Origin: Bacteroidota bacterium
GTDB lineage: Bacteria; Bacteroidota; Bacteroidia; Bacteroidales; NBLH01
Reading direction: 5' to 3'
Length of the DNA: 64,000 bases
Assembly (NCBI GenBank): GCA_025361565.1
Contig: JANYKN010000126.1
Location: forward strand, 173,700 to 237,699
Part shown: in pieces, positions 28,421 through 38,129 of the stretch
Position numbering within the stretch: the stretch's first letter is position 1
How the letters are laid out: each line of letters begins with the position of its first letter
Notes under the pieces: model-generated
Database searches by the model: none
What the model was told of the DNA's origin: nothing
Seen by the model: the letters and a program-made list of their open reading frames with translations, nothing else
Position numbers and translations under genes: made by a program

Positions 28421-30013
28421 ATGAAAACCATTTGTTTCTATTTTCAAGTACATCAGCCATTTAGGTTAAAAAACTATCGCTTTTTTAATATTGGCCACGA
28501 TCATTTTTATTATGATAATTACAACAATGAAACTATCATAAGGAAAGTTTCTGAAAAATGTTACTTACCTGCCAATAAATTGATGTTGGATTTAATCAAA
28601 AAACATGGCGACAGGTTTAAGATAAGCTATTCAATTTCAGGAACAGCGCTCGATCAGTTTGAATTATATGTTCCGGAAGTTCTTGAAAGCTTTAAAAAAT
28701 TAGCTGCAACCGGATGTGTTGAATTCCTGTCAGAGACTGATTCACATTCACTTTCATCGGTGAAAAGTAAAACTGAATTTGTAAGACAGGTTCAGTCTCA
28801 TAATGAGAAAATTATGAAGCATTTTGGACAGGAACCAAAAGTTTTCAGAAATACCGAGTTGATTTATAGCGATAACATTGGCGAAATAGTGGCCGAAATG
28901 GGATATAAAGCCATAATCACCGAAGGCGCTAAACATGTATTGGGCTGGAAAAGTTCTAATTTTCTTTATTTCAATGCCTTGAATCCAAAACTTAAAATTC
29001 TTTTAAAGAATTTTAAACTGAGCGATGATATATCTTTCAGATTTTCAAATAGAGAATGGGCTGAATGGCCTTTAACTGCTGATAAATTTGTTGGTTGGCT
29101 TAATAATATCGACAAAAAAGAAGAAGTGGTTAATTTATTTATGAATTATGATACATTTGGTGAGCGGCTGACTGCAGAAACAGGGATTTTCAATTTTATG
29201 AAAGCCTTGCCCGATGTTATTTTCGCTCATTCTAATTTTAAATTTGCAACACCTTCCGAAGTTGCCGACGGCCATCAACCAGTTGCCCCTTATAATGTGC
29301 CTTACCCAATATCTTGGGCCGATGAGGAAAGGGATTTAACTGCCTGGCTGGGAAATGAACTGCAAGATGAAGCTTTTGATAAATTGTACAAACTTGAACC
29401 TTTGGTTAACAGTTTAAACGATGACGAAATAAACAGGGATTGGATTTACCTGCAAACAAGTGACCATTTTTATTATATGTGTACCAAGTTTTTCACCGAC
29501 GGTGATTTGCACAGGCTCTACAATCCTTACGATACTCCATACCAGGCTTTTATTAATTATATGAATGTGATTAGTGATTTTGCCGGAAGGATTAATCAAA
29601 AAATGGGTAAAACAGGAATCCCTGCATCCGAATTAACAAGCTTAAGCGAAAAAGAGATTAATGAGTTAATTCAAAAGCACGAAAGGGAAATTGAGAAATT
29701 GAAATCCAAAATTAAGCCCAAAGCAATTGCAAAAACAAAACCCGAAGCCAAAGCAATTGAGAAAACAAAAAAAGAACCGGTTGCTATTGAAAAAGTAAAA
29801 AAGGAATCAAAAGTGATTACAGGAACAAAAAAAGAATCAAAAGCAATAGAAGTAACAAAAAAGATTGCTAATGCGATTGAAAAAACAAAACCTGTTGCAA
29901 AACCTGTTTCAAAAACAAAAACAGCAGAAGCCAAGAGCGATAAAACTAAAAAAAACAAAAGCTCTACCGAAAAACCAGATAAGAAAAAACCTGTTACAAA
30001 GAAAAAGAGTTAG
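28421..30013 (+). CDS. GH57 alpha-amylase-type enzyme with Lys/Ala repeat tail
   Basis: 530 residues. Glycoside hydrolase family 57 (beta/alpha)7-barrel enzyme, likely alpha-amylase or 4-alpha-glucanotransferase. Conserved motifs: FQVHQPFRLKNY (motif 1), VEFLSETDSHSL, FRNTELIYSDNIGE with the candidate nucleophile Glu, and NYDTFGE with the candidate general acid Asp. The catalytic part ends near residue 420. From residue 434 a basic tail has seven 10-residue units (KAIEKTKKEP-like), then a Lys-rich end. The tail resembles histone-H1-type C termini and is unusual on an amylase. Last gene of the glycogen operon, ended by a strong terminator. Confidence 0.88.
   Translation: MKTICFYFQVHQPFRLKNYRFFNIGHDHFYYDNYNNETIIRKVSEKCYLPANKLMLDLIKKHGDRFKISYSISGTALDQFELYVPEVLESFKKLAATGCVEFLSETDSHSLSSVKSKTEFVRQVQSHNEKIMKHFGQEPKVFRNTELIYSDNIGEIVAEMGYKAIITEGAKHVLGWKSSNFLYFNALNPKLKILLKNFKLSDDISFRFSNREWAEWPLTADKFVGWLNNIDKKEEVVNLFMNYDTFGERLTAETGIFNFMKALPDVIFAHSNFKFATPSEVADGHQPVAPYNVPYPISWADEERDLTAWLGNELQDEAFDKLYKLEPLVNSLNDDEINRDWIYLQTSDHFYYMCTKFFTDGDLHRLYNPYDTPYQAFINYMNVISDFAGRINQKMGKTGIPASELTSLSEKEINELIQKHEREIEKLKSKIKPKAIAKTKPEAKAIEKTKKEPVAIEKVKKESKVITGTKKESKAIEVTKKIANAIEKTKPVAKPVSKTKTAEAKSDKTKKNKSSTEKPDKKKPVTKKKS
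29720..29929 (+). repeat. Seven 30-base coding repeats in the GH57 tail
   Basis: Period-30 repeat encoding units such as AIEKTKKEPV, AIEKVKKESK, AIEVTKKIAN. Units are diverged at the base level but keep the period and frame exactly. Confidence 0.75.
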
Positions 30014-30024
30014 GTATTTAATAG

Positions 30025-30047
30025 AAAAGGGCTTTTGCCCTTTTTTT
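30025..30047 (+). terminator. Intrinsic terminator of the glycogen operon
   Basis: AAAAGGGC-tttt-GCCCTTTTTTT follows the GH57 stop codon by about a dozen bases; strong stem with a T-run. Confidence 0.9.
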
Positions 30048-30087
30048 GTATTGTTATAAATAAAGTGGCTTTAAGTTGAAATTTAAG

Positions 30088-30274
30088 TATTAATGCGAAT
30101 TAACAGTTGAATTGCCGCCGGCTTTAGCCGGTGGATCGGAATAAACTTATCTGAAGGGCTTTAGCCAAAATTAATATTTAGTTTTGGCTAAAGCCAAATT
30201 GTTCATTCTTTTTCATCCGCCAGCTAAAGCAGGCGGCTATTGAAAAATTCCAACCCTTAATTCGCATTATTAAT
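30088..30274. mobile_element. Nested palindromic REP/MITE-like element
   Basis: A roughly 185-bp element with three nested inverted repeats. Outer arms AATGCGAATTAA / TTAATTCGCATT (near 30092 and 30257). Middle arms gccgccggctttagccggtggat at 30114-30136 and its near complement at 30215-30237. Inner arms GGCTTTAGCCAAAA at 30157-30170 and TTTTGGCTAAAGCC at 30182-30195 (perfect, 11-base loop). No open frame inside. The recurring GGCTTTAGCC core is what one sees in REP-type elements moved by RAYT transposases. It sits in the space between two convergent/tandem transcription units, just after a terminator. Confidence 0.65.
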
Positions 30275-30663
30275 TTACTCAGGTATATCGTGCTTTCAGA
30301 GCTCAATGATCTTTATATTTTGGCCTAAATATCAAAGTAGAAAATTTTGATGGTCGTTTTTCACAGTTGAATATGATAGCATTTCATTCTGAAAGTCTTA
30401 ATTTGCCGTGAATGTTTCGGTCAGAACAAAATAATTAGCACTTTCATGTGCTTAAGCCTTGTGCTTATCAATAGTATGTTATAAAATTTCACGATTTATG
30501 CATTTTGTAAGTCCTTCTTCTATTTCCAGCGTTTAATTACCTAACGATTAGTTACGAATCTTTTTAATTTTGTAAAGAATTCCAAACATTTATATACACT
30601 TTTTATAAGAATGCTTATCTTTATCGCAGAAAACGATTAAAAGATTGGACTAATTGATATTGT

Positions 30664-33600
30664 GTGGAAACTGAACCAATTGTGGATAAAAATCACCCGA
30701 AAAGGAAAATCAAAAAATGGTTTCTGAGGATCATTTATACCTTAATTTTCCTTTATATACTTATCGATTTTTTTCTTTTTTTTCTTGCTACACCTATATT
30801 AAAAACTTTTTTGCAAAATAAAGTAATGGAACAAACCAAAGGTTTGTTTTCTGTCGATTTTAAACGGGTAAGTATTGAACTTGGAACCAGAAGGTTGGCT
30901 TTGGAAGACTTTGAATTAATTCCTGATACCACAGTATACAACCAACTTGTTAAAGATAAAAAGACTGAAGCTGCACTCTATAGCATCAGTTGCAAATCGA
31001 TAGAGCTTTGGAGGATTGGTGTTTACAGCCTTTTCTTTAAAAGTCATTTAAATATAAAAAACCTTAAGTTGATTAGGCCGGTTGTAGAATTGAAAAAACT
31101 GCCCGATAATGCACATTCCAAAACCGATTCGAGGGATTTTGTCCACGAAGATCTTTTTCCTGCGCTGGAACCCTATTTCTCTGAGATTAAGATTAATGCA
31201 ATTAGCCTCGAAAATGGGAAATTTTTCTTGAGTTTGAAAAAAGACAGTACAAAAACAACTACTCATTTTGGGTTTGTTACCATAAACTTATTTCATTTTT
31301 TACTGAATAAAAAGGAATTTAAAGATCTGAAAAGGCTCTTCTATTCCGATGAAATACAGATTCAAATTGAAGATTATAAAATTAACCTTAGTGATAATAT
31401 TCATTACATTTATGCGGATGCAATAAACATTTCAAGCAGAAACTCAAAGTTGTTGGCCACCAACGTTGGCATCAATACAATAAATCAATCAAACAGTTAT
31501 TATGGGAGCTTGAGGAGCAATTATTACAGAATTTCGTCACCCCAGATTGAATTCAATAATTTTGATATTTATAATCTATATTTTAATAACGATATAGAAA
31601 TTGGGAATGTTTTATGCAAAGAACCAAGCATTAAATTGGTGAATATCCTCAAAAAGAAGACTGAAAAAACAAATGACATCAATAAATCGTTGGAAATTGA
31701 TCTTTCTAAGTTAATTTCAGGGAAATTAAATTCAATCAAAGTTGATACTTTTACTGTTGAAAAAGGGAAACTGCAATTTTATTACGATAATTGGTTTAAT
31801 ACGCCTGCTTATAAAGCCAATGCCATTTCAGTTGATCTATATAATTTTCAACTTGACGAACATGCAAATAACATAAAATCAAAAATATTTTATTCGGATA
31901 ATATTAATTTATTAATTGACACATTTACTGCCGTTTTGCCGGATAAAAGTCATTCCATTCATGTTCGGCAAATTGCCGTTTCTTCAAAGGATGAAACAAT
32001 ATATGCCGAAGGTATTAATATGCAGAAAAATGCGAATGTCAAATCCGATGTTGCAACTTCGATAAATGTTAAAATACCATCACTCCATATTTCCGGATCT
32101 GATTTTTATACACTTTATCATGACCGTATATTTAATATTTCGCAGCTAACTATTGGCAAATCAAATTTCGACATACGGCTTCCGGTTGCAAATGAAACAA
32201 AAAAAGAAAATGAATCACGGAAAAGTATTCTTTCAATAATTACAACCAATTTTTTAAGGCAATTGAATATTTCAAGCTTTAAATTGAATGAGAGTTCTTT
32301 TAAAATAACAAGTTTTGAAAATGACAGTACCTTTTTGACCTATCAAGGTAAATCATATTTTGATCTGAATCACTTTTCAATATCTGATTTGATTTTAAAT
32401 TCAGATGATAATAAATTGTTTTATTGTGATCAGTTTAACCTGAAATTGTATAATTATTCACAGGATTTGAAAGATCAAATTCATCTTATGCAGTCCAACA
32501 GTCTTGAAGTTTCAACCAGAGATTCAATTATTGAGCTTACCGGATTTACAATAAAACCAAAAAAAGAAATTTCGGGCAACACCATTTTCCATTCAAAAAA
32601 TAAAGTTTTTAATTTTTATTTGATTCAAGCTATTATTAAAAACATTGATATTAACAAAGTATTTAAAGATAGCATATTGGAAGCAGGTTCAATTTCAATA
32701 TTCAGACCTTCGATAAATATTGATAATTATTTTCAGCAAGAAATAAAGCAAGTCCAACCCAATGATTCTGCCTTATTACAAATGGTTGGGCAAACAGAAA
32801 ATCCACCTAAAAAAATACCAAAAAACGATGGGACATTTAAAGGTTTTTTAGCTTCCTATCTTAAAAAAGTAAATGTGCAGGCTCTCACTATCGAAAAGGC
32901 CGATGTCAATATGTCAGATATAGACAGTCTTGGTCATAATGATTTGGTAATGAGTGCAAAAATAAGCGCAAAACTCAATAAATTTTATTTTAACACACAG
33001 GATGTGTCCGAAACCGATTCGATTTATTATTCCGAAAATATTTCATTTCGGCTAACAGATTATTTTGGAAAATTTGCAAATAAAAAATACCAGCTAAAAA
33101 TAAAGCAAGCTTCTTTTTCGTCTAGAGATTCTGTTTTTTTAGCCAGCCTGGTACGGATTTTTCCAACAGATGAGTATAGCAAGTCCGGATTATCAAATAA
33201 ATTTTGGTCCTTTTATGCACCCGAAGTTCAGACAAAAAATATCAGGACTGGTGAATTTCTTGATTTTAATATTTTGGACATGGGCAGTTTAAAAATTAAT
33301 AATCCAGCCATTGTGCTAACTGTCAATAATAAGGAACTTGCCGAAACCAACAATAATGTTGATGATAGTATAAAGAGGAAATTGAGTTTTAAAAAAATAA
33401 AGTTCGACGAAATTGATATAGAAAACGGAGTATTTGGTGTTCAAAAACAGGAATTAAACATCGATAAGCTAAAGCTGAATACAAAAGTTAATTTGCATGC
33501 TCATAATATAGAATTGGATTCCACTGTATTTTCAGATCCATCTTCTTTTTTTGAGAATTTGAATGCGCAATTGGCGTTTAGTGATACTCATTACCAACTT

Positions 33601-35361
33601 ACTGACAGTTTGAAGTTTATTGATGTTGCAAAAATTGAAATAAATACTGATCAACATTTTATTAATGGGAGCAACCTTAAATTCTACAATAACGGCAGAT
33701 TTTCGGATTTAAAAGGAAATACAGATTTAAAAGAAGTTTTTATACCACAATTCAATTTCACTAATTTTAAATTGGATAAGTTAGTGATGAAAAAGGAGTT
33801 AAACTCATCCGGGCTATATCTTGGTCATCCTTTTATCAATGTTTTTCAATCGGATAAACCTGTCGAATCTAAATCTTTTAAATTAAGCGATATTAACTTA
33901 TTCGAAAAAATAAAAAAGAGCCTGAATGCTATTAATATTATTGATATTAAAATGGATAGTGCATCCATTTCAATATCAAAGCCAGAGTCTTCAAAAACCA
34001 AAACTACAATATTCGATAAAGTCTATGCCGATATTACAAATCTACTCATCGATTCGTTGCACCAGAATGATAACCGGATATTGAATACCGATAATATTTC
34101 AGTTGGAATAAAAGATTATGGCTTTAATTTTTCTGATAGTCTTTACAATCTTTATGTCAAAGATATGGGATTTTCTACCCGAGCAAATTCCTTTTTTGCC
34201 AATTCAATCAATCTTAATCCAAATTTTGGTCGCGAAGAATATGCCGAAATGAAACAGAAAGAAACCAGTTTAAATTATTTAAAAACTGATAATCTGCGTG
34301 CAAATGGAATTAATTTTGTTGATTTAATAGAGAATAAGAAATTAAAAATTAAGACTGTTGAAATAAGTGGAGTTCAATTTCAGGCATATAAAAACAAACA
34401 ATATCCTTTAGATTCTGTTATTAAAGTGGCACTGCCATTGGAATATTTGTACAAATCCAAAAATTATATAAAAATTGACACCGTAAATATTCATGATTCC
34501 TATTTTGGTTATGAAATGTTAGGTAAAAATTCTCTTGAAACCGGAATTCTGGATTTTACTAAAATTAAGGCTTCAATCACTAATCTGACAAATGATCCTA
34601 TATCAATTGCCAATAACGAGAAGACAGTTATCAAAGCAAGCGGATATTTTCTCGATAAGTCATTATTAAGTGCCTCACTTCATTTTCCGTTGGGATCTAA
34701 ATATGGAGAGTACGTTTATGGAGGAAGCCTTGATACCATTGATATGAAGGAGTTAAACCCTTTGTTGGAAAACCTGTATTTCATTTCAATTAAAGATGGA
34801 CAATTAAACAGTATTAATTTTACAATAAATGCAAACGATGATTATGCTGTTGGGAAATTAAGAATGGATTATAAAAATCTTAGAATTGATTTGATAAACA
34901 GAAAAAAGTCGGATTCATTGGGGGTTGAAAACAGAGGGTTGTTCTCTATGGTGGCCAATTCTATTATCCGTGATAGTAATCCGAAAGGAAAACTTGGACA
35001 TTTTAAAGAAGGACGTATTTATTTTGAACGTAATATTTACAAACCTGTTTTTAATTATTGGTCATCAGCTCCATTAAGTGGTGTGCAATCAACACTTGGT
35101 TTTAGATCAAAACAGTTGAAAGAACGTCTGAAAATTGAAAAAGGTTCTAAGAAATTTGACAAAAAGTATCAACGTAAGAATGACAGAATTGATCGAAAAA
35201 CCACTAATATACTCGAAAAGCAAGTTCAAAAAGAATTAAAAGAAGAATCGAAATACAGGAAAAAAGAGCAAAAAAGAGGCAAAAAATTACAGAAGATTAA
35301 ACCAATTCCTGTAACTTCGATAAGAATTCCAAATGAAAAGTCTTTGGATTTATCTGCTTGA
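30664..35361 (+). CDS. AsmA-like giant envelope protein
   Basis: 1565 residues starting with GTG. One N-terminal membrane helix (about residues 19-46, after a basic KRKIKK stretch), then some 1450 residues of beta-rich repeats of the type 'LNIKNLKLIRPVV...NIDIENGVF', with internal VDTFTVEKGKLQFY, IKFDEIDIENGVFGV, VDTVNIHDSYFGYE units. This repeated strand-turn-strand pattern with 'x-I-x-x-G-x-F/Y' is that of AsmA/TamB-like proteins, now seen as lipid-transporting bridges between the membranes. The last 100 residues are very basic (RKNDRIDRKTTN...KKEQKRGKKLQK), unusual for the family. anmK follows after 50 bases. Confidence 0.6.
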   Translation: METEPIVDKNHPKRKIKKWFLRIIYTLIFLYILIDFFLFFLATPILKTFLQNKVMEQTKGLFSVDFKRVSIELGTRRLALEDFELIPDTTVYNQLVKDKKTEAALYSISCKSIELWRIGVYSLFFKSHLNIKNLKLIRPVVELKKLPDNAHSKTDSRDFVHEDLFPALEPYFSEIKINAISLENGKFFLSLKKDSTKTTTHFGFVTINLFHFLLNKKEFKDLKRLFYSDEIQIQIEDYKINLSDNIHYIYADAINISSRNSKLLATNVGINTINQSNSYYGSLRSNYYRISSPQIEFNNFDIYNLYFNNDIEIGNVLCKEPSIKLVNILKKKTEKTNDINKSLEIDLSKLISGKLNSIKVDTFTVEKGKLQFYYDNWFNTPAYKANAISVDLYNFQLDEHANNIKSKIFYSDNINLLIDTFTAVLPDKSHSIHVRQIAVSSKDETIYAEGINMQKNANVKSDVATSINVKIPSLHISGSDFYTLYHDRIFNISQLTIGKSNFDIRLPVANETKKENESRKSILSIITTNFLRQLNISSFKLNESSFKITSFENDSTFLTYQGKSYFDLNHFSISDLILNSDDNKLFYCDQFNLKLYNYSQDLKDQIHLMQSNSLEVSTRDSIIELTGFTIKPKKEISGNTIFHSKNKVFNFYLIQAIIKNIDINKVFKDSILEAGSISIFRPSINIDNYFQQEIKQVQPNDSALLQMVGQTENPPKKIPKNDGTFKGFLASYLKKVNVQALTIEKADVNMSDIDSLGHNDLVMSAKISAKLNKFYFNTQDVSETDSIYYSENISFRLTDYFGKFANKKYQLKIKQASFSSRDSVFLASLVRIFPTDEYSKSGLSNKFWSFYAPEVQTKNIRTGEFLDFNILDMGSLKINNPAIVLTVNNKELAETNNNVDDSIKRKLSFKKIKFDEIDIENGVFGVQKQELNIDKLKLNTKVNLHAHNIELDSTVFSDPSSFFENLNAQLAFSDTHYQLTDSLKFIDVAKIEINTDQHFINGSNLKFYNNGRFSDLKGNTDLKEVFIPQFNFTNFKLDKLVMKKELNSSGLYLGHPFINVFQSDKPVESKSFKLSDINLFEKIKKSLNAINIIDIKMDSASISISKPESSKTKTTIFDKVYADITNLLIDSLHQNDNRILNTDNISVGIKDYGFNFSDSLYNLYVKDMGFSTRANSFFANSINLNPNFGREEYAEMKQKETSLNYLKTDNLRANGINFVDLIENKKLKIKTVEISGVQFQAYKNKQYPLDSVIKVALPLEYLYKSKNYIKIDTVNIHDSYFGYEMLGKNSLETGILDFTKIKASITNLTNDPISIANNEKTVIKASGYFLDKSLLSASLHFPLGSKYGEYVYGGSLDTIDMKELNPLLENLYFISIKDGQLNSINFTINANDDYAVGKLRMDYKNLRIDLINRKKSDSLGVENRGLFSMVANSIIRDSNPKGKLGHFKEGRIYFERNIYKPVFNYWSSAPLSGVQSTLGFRSKQLKERLKIEKGSKKFDKKYQRKNDRIDRKTTNILEKQVQKELKEESKYRKKEQKRGKKLQKIKPIPVTSIRIPNEKSLDLSA

Positions 35362-35411
35362 AATGCAAAATATCCAAATAAACAATAGCTAAATAGAAAA
35401 GAGATACAAAA

Positions 35412-36488
35412 ATGGAGTATTGTGTACTAGGAATCATGTCCGGAACCTCGCTTGATGGTCTAGATCTTGCTCTTTGCCATTTTAAGTATAAAAATGGTAA
35501 TTGGAAATTTAGAATTGAAAAGGCTGTCACCATTGAATATAGTCGAGAATGGAGATCGAAACTAGAAAATGCCTCAAATCTATCAGGATACCAACTAGTT
35601 GAATTACACAGAAGATATGGAGAATTCATTGGCTTTCAGGTAAATGAATTTTTAAGTAATTGTAGTTCAATACCATCAATTATTTCGTCGCACGGCCATA
35701 CCATTTTCCATGAACCCCAAATTAAAATTAATCTACAAATTGGCGATGGAGCAACTATAGCTGCAACTACAGGAATTACAACTGTTTCGGATTTCAGGAG
35801 CCTTGATATCAATTTGGGCGGACAAGGTGCTCCATTGGTACCAATCGGTGATCATTTATTGTTTGGCGAATATGATTTTTGCGTTAATCTGGGTGGTTTT
35901 GCAAATATCTCGCATTTAAATAAAGAAAAAGTAAGGGTTGCCTATGATATTTGCCCGGTCAATATTGTACTAAATTCACTAGCATTAGAAGCTGGTTCTG
36001 CATTTGATAAAGATGGTGAATTAGGCAGAAGTGGCAATATTATAAAACCATTACTTGAAAATCTCAATCAAATACCATATTATTTTCAAAAACCACCAAA
36101 GTCTCTTGGAAAGGAATGGTTAGAAAATGTTGTAATACCAATTCTAAACCAAAATTCGATTTCTGTAAATGATAAATTAAGAACTTTCTATGAACACGTT
36201 GCATTTCAAATAGCTAATTGTTTGAAAACAGATTTAGTAAATATAAAATCGCCAACAATTGCATTAATGACAGGAGGAGGAACACTAAATACATACTTAA
36301 TAGAATTGATTGCAAATCAATCTAATACACATATTATTATACCAGATAAAATAGTAATTGAGTATAAAGAAGCTCTGATATTTGCTTTATTGGGAGTATT
36401 GCGGATACAAAACCAGGTAAATTGTTTAAAATCTGTTACCGGTGCTAAATACGATAATTGTGGTGGACAGGTTTTCTATATTAAATAA
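35412..36488 (+). CDS. anmK: Anhydro-N-acetylmuramic acid kinase
   Basis: 358 residues. Phosphorylates and hydrolyses 1,6-anhydro-MurNAc during cell-wall recycling. The ASKHA motifs are visible: GIMSGTSLDGLDLALCHF at residues 6-24 (phosphate 1), DFRSLDINLGGQGAPLVPIGD (substrate and catalytic Asp region), VNLGGFANIS (phosphate 2) and ALMTGGGTLNTYLIE (adenosine). Length matches the family (about 360). The gene lies 50 bases after the AsmA-like gene and is the last of that pair. A separate non-coding gap of 273 bases follows. Confidence 0.93.
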   Translation: MEYCVLGIMSGTSLDGLDLALCHFKYKNGNWKFRIEKAVTIEYSREWRSKLENASNLSGYQLVELHRRYGEFIGFQVNEFLSNCSSIPSIISSHGHTIFHEPQIKINLQIGDGATIAATTGITTVSDFRSLDINLGGQGAPLVPIGDHLLFGEYDFCVNLGGFANISHLNKEKVRVAYDICPVNIVLNSLALEAGSAFDKDGELGRSGNIIKPLLENLNQIPYYFQKPPKSLGKEWLENVVIPILNQNSISVNDKLRTFYEHVAFQIANCLKTDLVNIKSPTIALMTGGGTLNTYLIELIANQSNTHIIIPDKIVIEYKEALIFALLGVLRIQNQVNCLKSVTGAKYDNCGGQVFYIK

Positions 36489-36707
36489 AGGCTAATGGAT
36501 CATCTCTTAATTTTCATTGTTGCTTTATAATAATATCGTTAAAATCACTATTAGAATAATTGGTGAGTATTTTGCGAAATGCTACAAAAGGAATAGATGT
36601 TATCTTTCGAAAAGATAGTATCTTTTGATAATCACTATTTTACAAATTAATTAAAGAAAATCAATAAAGCATTTTAGTATTATAAACTCCAATTAAGATT
36701 AAAATCT

Positions 36708-36737
36708 TTTGATTTAAACTTGAATTATCTAAATTTG
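36708..36737 (+). promoter_or_regulatory. Promoter of the 36.76 kb membrane-protein gene
   Basis: Complete Bacteroidota-type promoter: -33 TTTG at 36708-36711, 18-base spacer, -7 TAAATTTG at 36730-36737. Predicted start of transcription near 36744, about 18 bases before the ATG. Confidence 0.65.
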
Positions 36738-36761
36738 TAAATCATAATAGCTACACAAAGA

Positions 36762-37259
36762 ATGAATACTCTGAATAGTCATGGCAGAAAAGATCAAATT
36801 GCAATTAACATTAAGATAGACGATTTTGCCAGAGCGTATTTCAAAATCCTTAAAGACAAACTTACCGAATCTTATGTCTTTCATCATCAAATCGAAGGGA
36901 ACAAATTTATTTTTACTGGAAGTATTTTCAGATTTGTATGGAATGGTTGGAACCTTTTTAATCTAATAAGCAGTGGCGAGGTTGAATTCATCTCTGATCA
37001 AGGAAAGGCTTATATCAACCATAAGATTAATTTTTCTGAAATATTAACAATTGCATTCATTTTTCATATCATTCCTCTATTTACTCTAAAATATATACCC
37101 GGATGGAGTTTTTTTATATTCATCTGCATTTGGATATTTTATGCAATTGCCTATTTTGTTAGTGTTTTCAGGTTTAATAGCTATGTTTCTGAAACTTTAA
37201 TTGACGTTAATAAAAATGCTCGTTATGAATTGTTAAAGGATAATGAAGCAATAGGATAA
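36762..37259 (+). CDS. Membrane protein, unknown function
   Basis: 165 residues. N-terminal soluble part (about 90 residues, beginning MNTLNSHGRKDQIAINIKIDDFARAYFKILKDKL in part) with a stretch of beta character, then two membrane helices at about 92-110 and 113-135 and a short cytoplasmic end. The layout resembles small PH-like or 'DUF' proteins with a terminal membrane anchor, but I cannot assign a family. It has its own promoter and starts a block of four genes in the same direction. Confidence 0.6.
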   Translation: MNTLNSHGRKDQIAINIKIDDFARAYFKILKDKLTESYVFHHQIEGNKFIFTGSIFRFVWNGWNLFNLISSGEVEFISDQGKAYINHKINFSEILTIAFIFHIIPLFTLKYIPGWSFFIFICIWIFYAIAYFVSVFRFNSYVSETLIDVNKNARYELLKDNEAIG

Positions 37260-37353
37260 ATACTTTTGCATTCGCCATTAAAATAGATGCCTGGCTTTTG
37301 CGTTTAAACAAATATTAGTTTGTTTGAGATTCAATATAAAACATACAGAGTAG

Positions 37354-37386
37354 TTTGTTTAATATTGAATCATTTTTATACATTTG
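37354..37386 (+). promoter_or_regulatory. Promoter of the CAP-protein gene
   Basis: TTTG at 37354-37357, 21-base spacer, TACATTTG at 37379-37386. Transcription would begin near 37393, about 53 bases before the ATG at 37446. Confidence 0.6.
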
Positions 37387-37445
37387 GTATTAATGTATAT
37401 TCCAGATATTTGAAAACTTAGAAATCCATTTAAAGCTATTAGAAT

Positions 37446-38072
37446 ATGACAAAACTGATTTTTTCTATTTTTTTCCTTATCCTGATTCCACTTTCAGGTA
37501 AATCTCAATCTTACCTTAAACTTTTTCCAAAAGATTTATTATTAAAAGCCAATACTGCTAAGGAAGCCAATTATCTGACCGAAGACGAAAAATTGGTAAT
37601 TTTAATCATGAACATTGCACGAATTAATGGGCCACTTTTTGTGAAAAATATTCTTAACAATCAAACATCCGGTAATTCTACACCCAATTTCAAATCTTTA
37701 ATAAATGATTTGAATAATACCAAGGATATTGAGCCTTTTCTTCCTGCAAATGGCTTACATCAATCATCAGAATATCATGCCAAAGATATGGGAGAAAAAG
37801 GAACAATTGGCCATCAATCAAGCGATGGAACCTCAACATTTGTAAGGATTCGCAGATATGCCCAAGGTGGTTATATGGCCGAAAATTGTGCTTATGGTTC
37901 ATCTGATCCGCTGGCCATTGTGTTACAATTATTAATCGATGAAGGAGTTTCTTCATTGGGGCACCGGAAAAGTATTTTAAGTAAAGATTACAGTTATGTT
38001 GGAGTTTCAATTCAGCCCCATTCAACTTATGGTTATAATTGTGTTCAGGATTTTTCAGATACAGGTGATTAA
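37446..38072 (+). CDS. Secreted CAP-domain (SCP/PR1-like) protein
   Basis: 208 residues with a signal peptide (MTKLIFSIFFLILIPLSGKSQ). The CAP fold is recognised by the conserved His in LHQSSEYHAKDMG, the second His and Asp/Ser in GHQSSDGTSTFVRIRRYA, the Glu in MAENCAYG and HRKSILSKDYSYVGVSI. These form the cluster of His and Glu residues typical of the family, which includes sterol/lipid-binding and calcium-dependent proteins. Bacterial members are of unknown role. First of three genes with their own promoter; a 57-base gap leads to the next gene. Confidence 0.85.
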   Translation: MTKLIFSIFFLILIPLSGKSQSYLKLFPKDLLLKANTAKEANYLTEDEKLVILIMNIARINGPLFVKNILNNQTSGNSTPNFKSLINDLNNTKDIEPFLPANGLHQSSEYHAKDMGEKGTIGHQSSDGTSTFVRIRRYAQGGYMAENCAYGSSDPLAIVLQLLIDEGVSSLGHRKSILSKDYSYVGVSIQPHSTYGYNCVQDFSDTGD

Positions 38073-38129
38073 TTTTCTTTTACTAAAGGTTTCAATATTA
38101 TGAGGTGTAAAAATAAGATGGTTAATAAA

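Larger units (their letters stand above)
30014..30663. other. Long interval holding the terminator and palindromic element
   Basis: 650 bases between the glycogen operon and the AsmA-like gene. It contains the operon terminator, the nested palindromic element, and a candidate -7 box TAATTTTG at 30565-30572 (and a near match TATCTTTA at 30615) that could drive the AsmA-like gene. I see no other open frame. Confidence 0.55.

Noticed and set aside
29671..29958. 95-codon minus-strand frame opposite the GH57 tail repeats
   Set aside because: Complement of the Lys-rich repeat gives Phe/Val-rich sequence; periodicity comes from the coding strand.
36598..36635. Repeated ATCTTT/AAGAT motifs after anmK
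   Set aside because: Short and imperfect; likely chance in AT-rich DNA.
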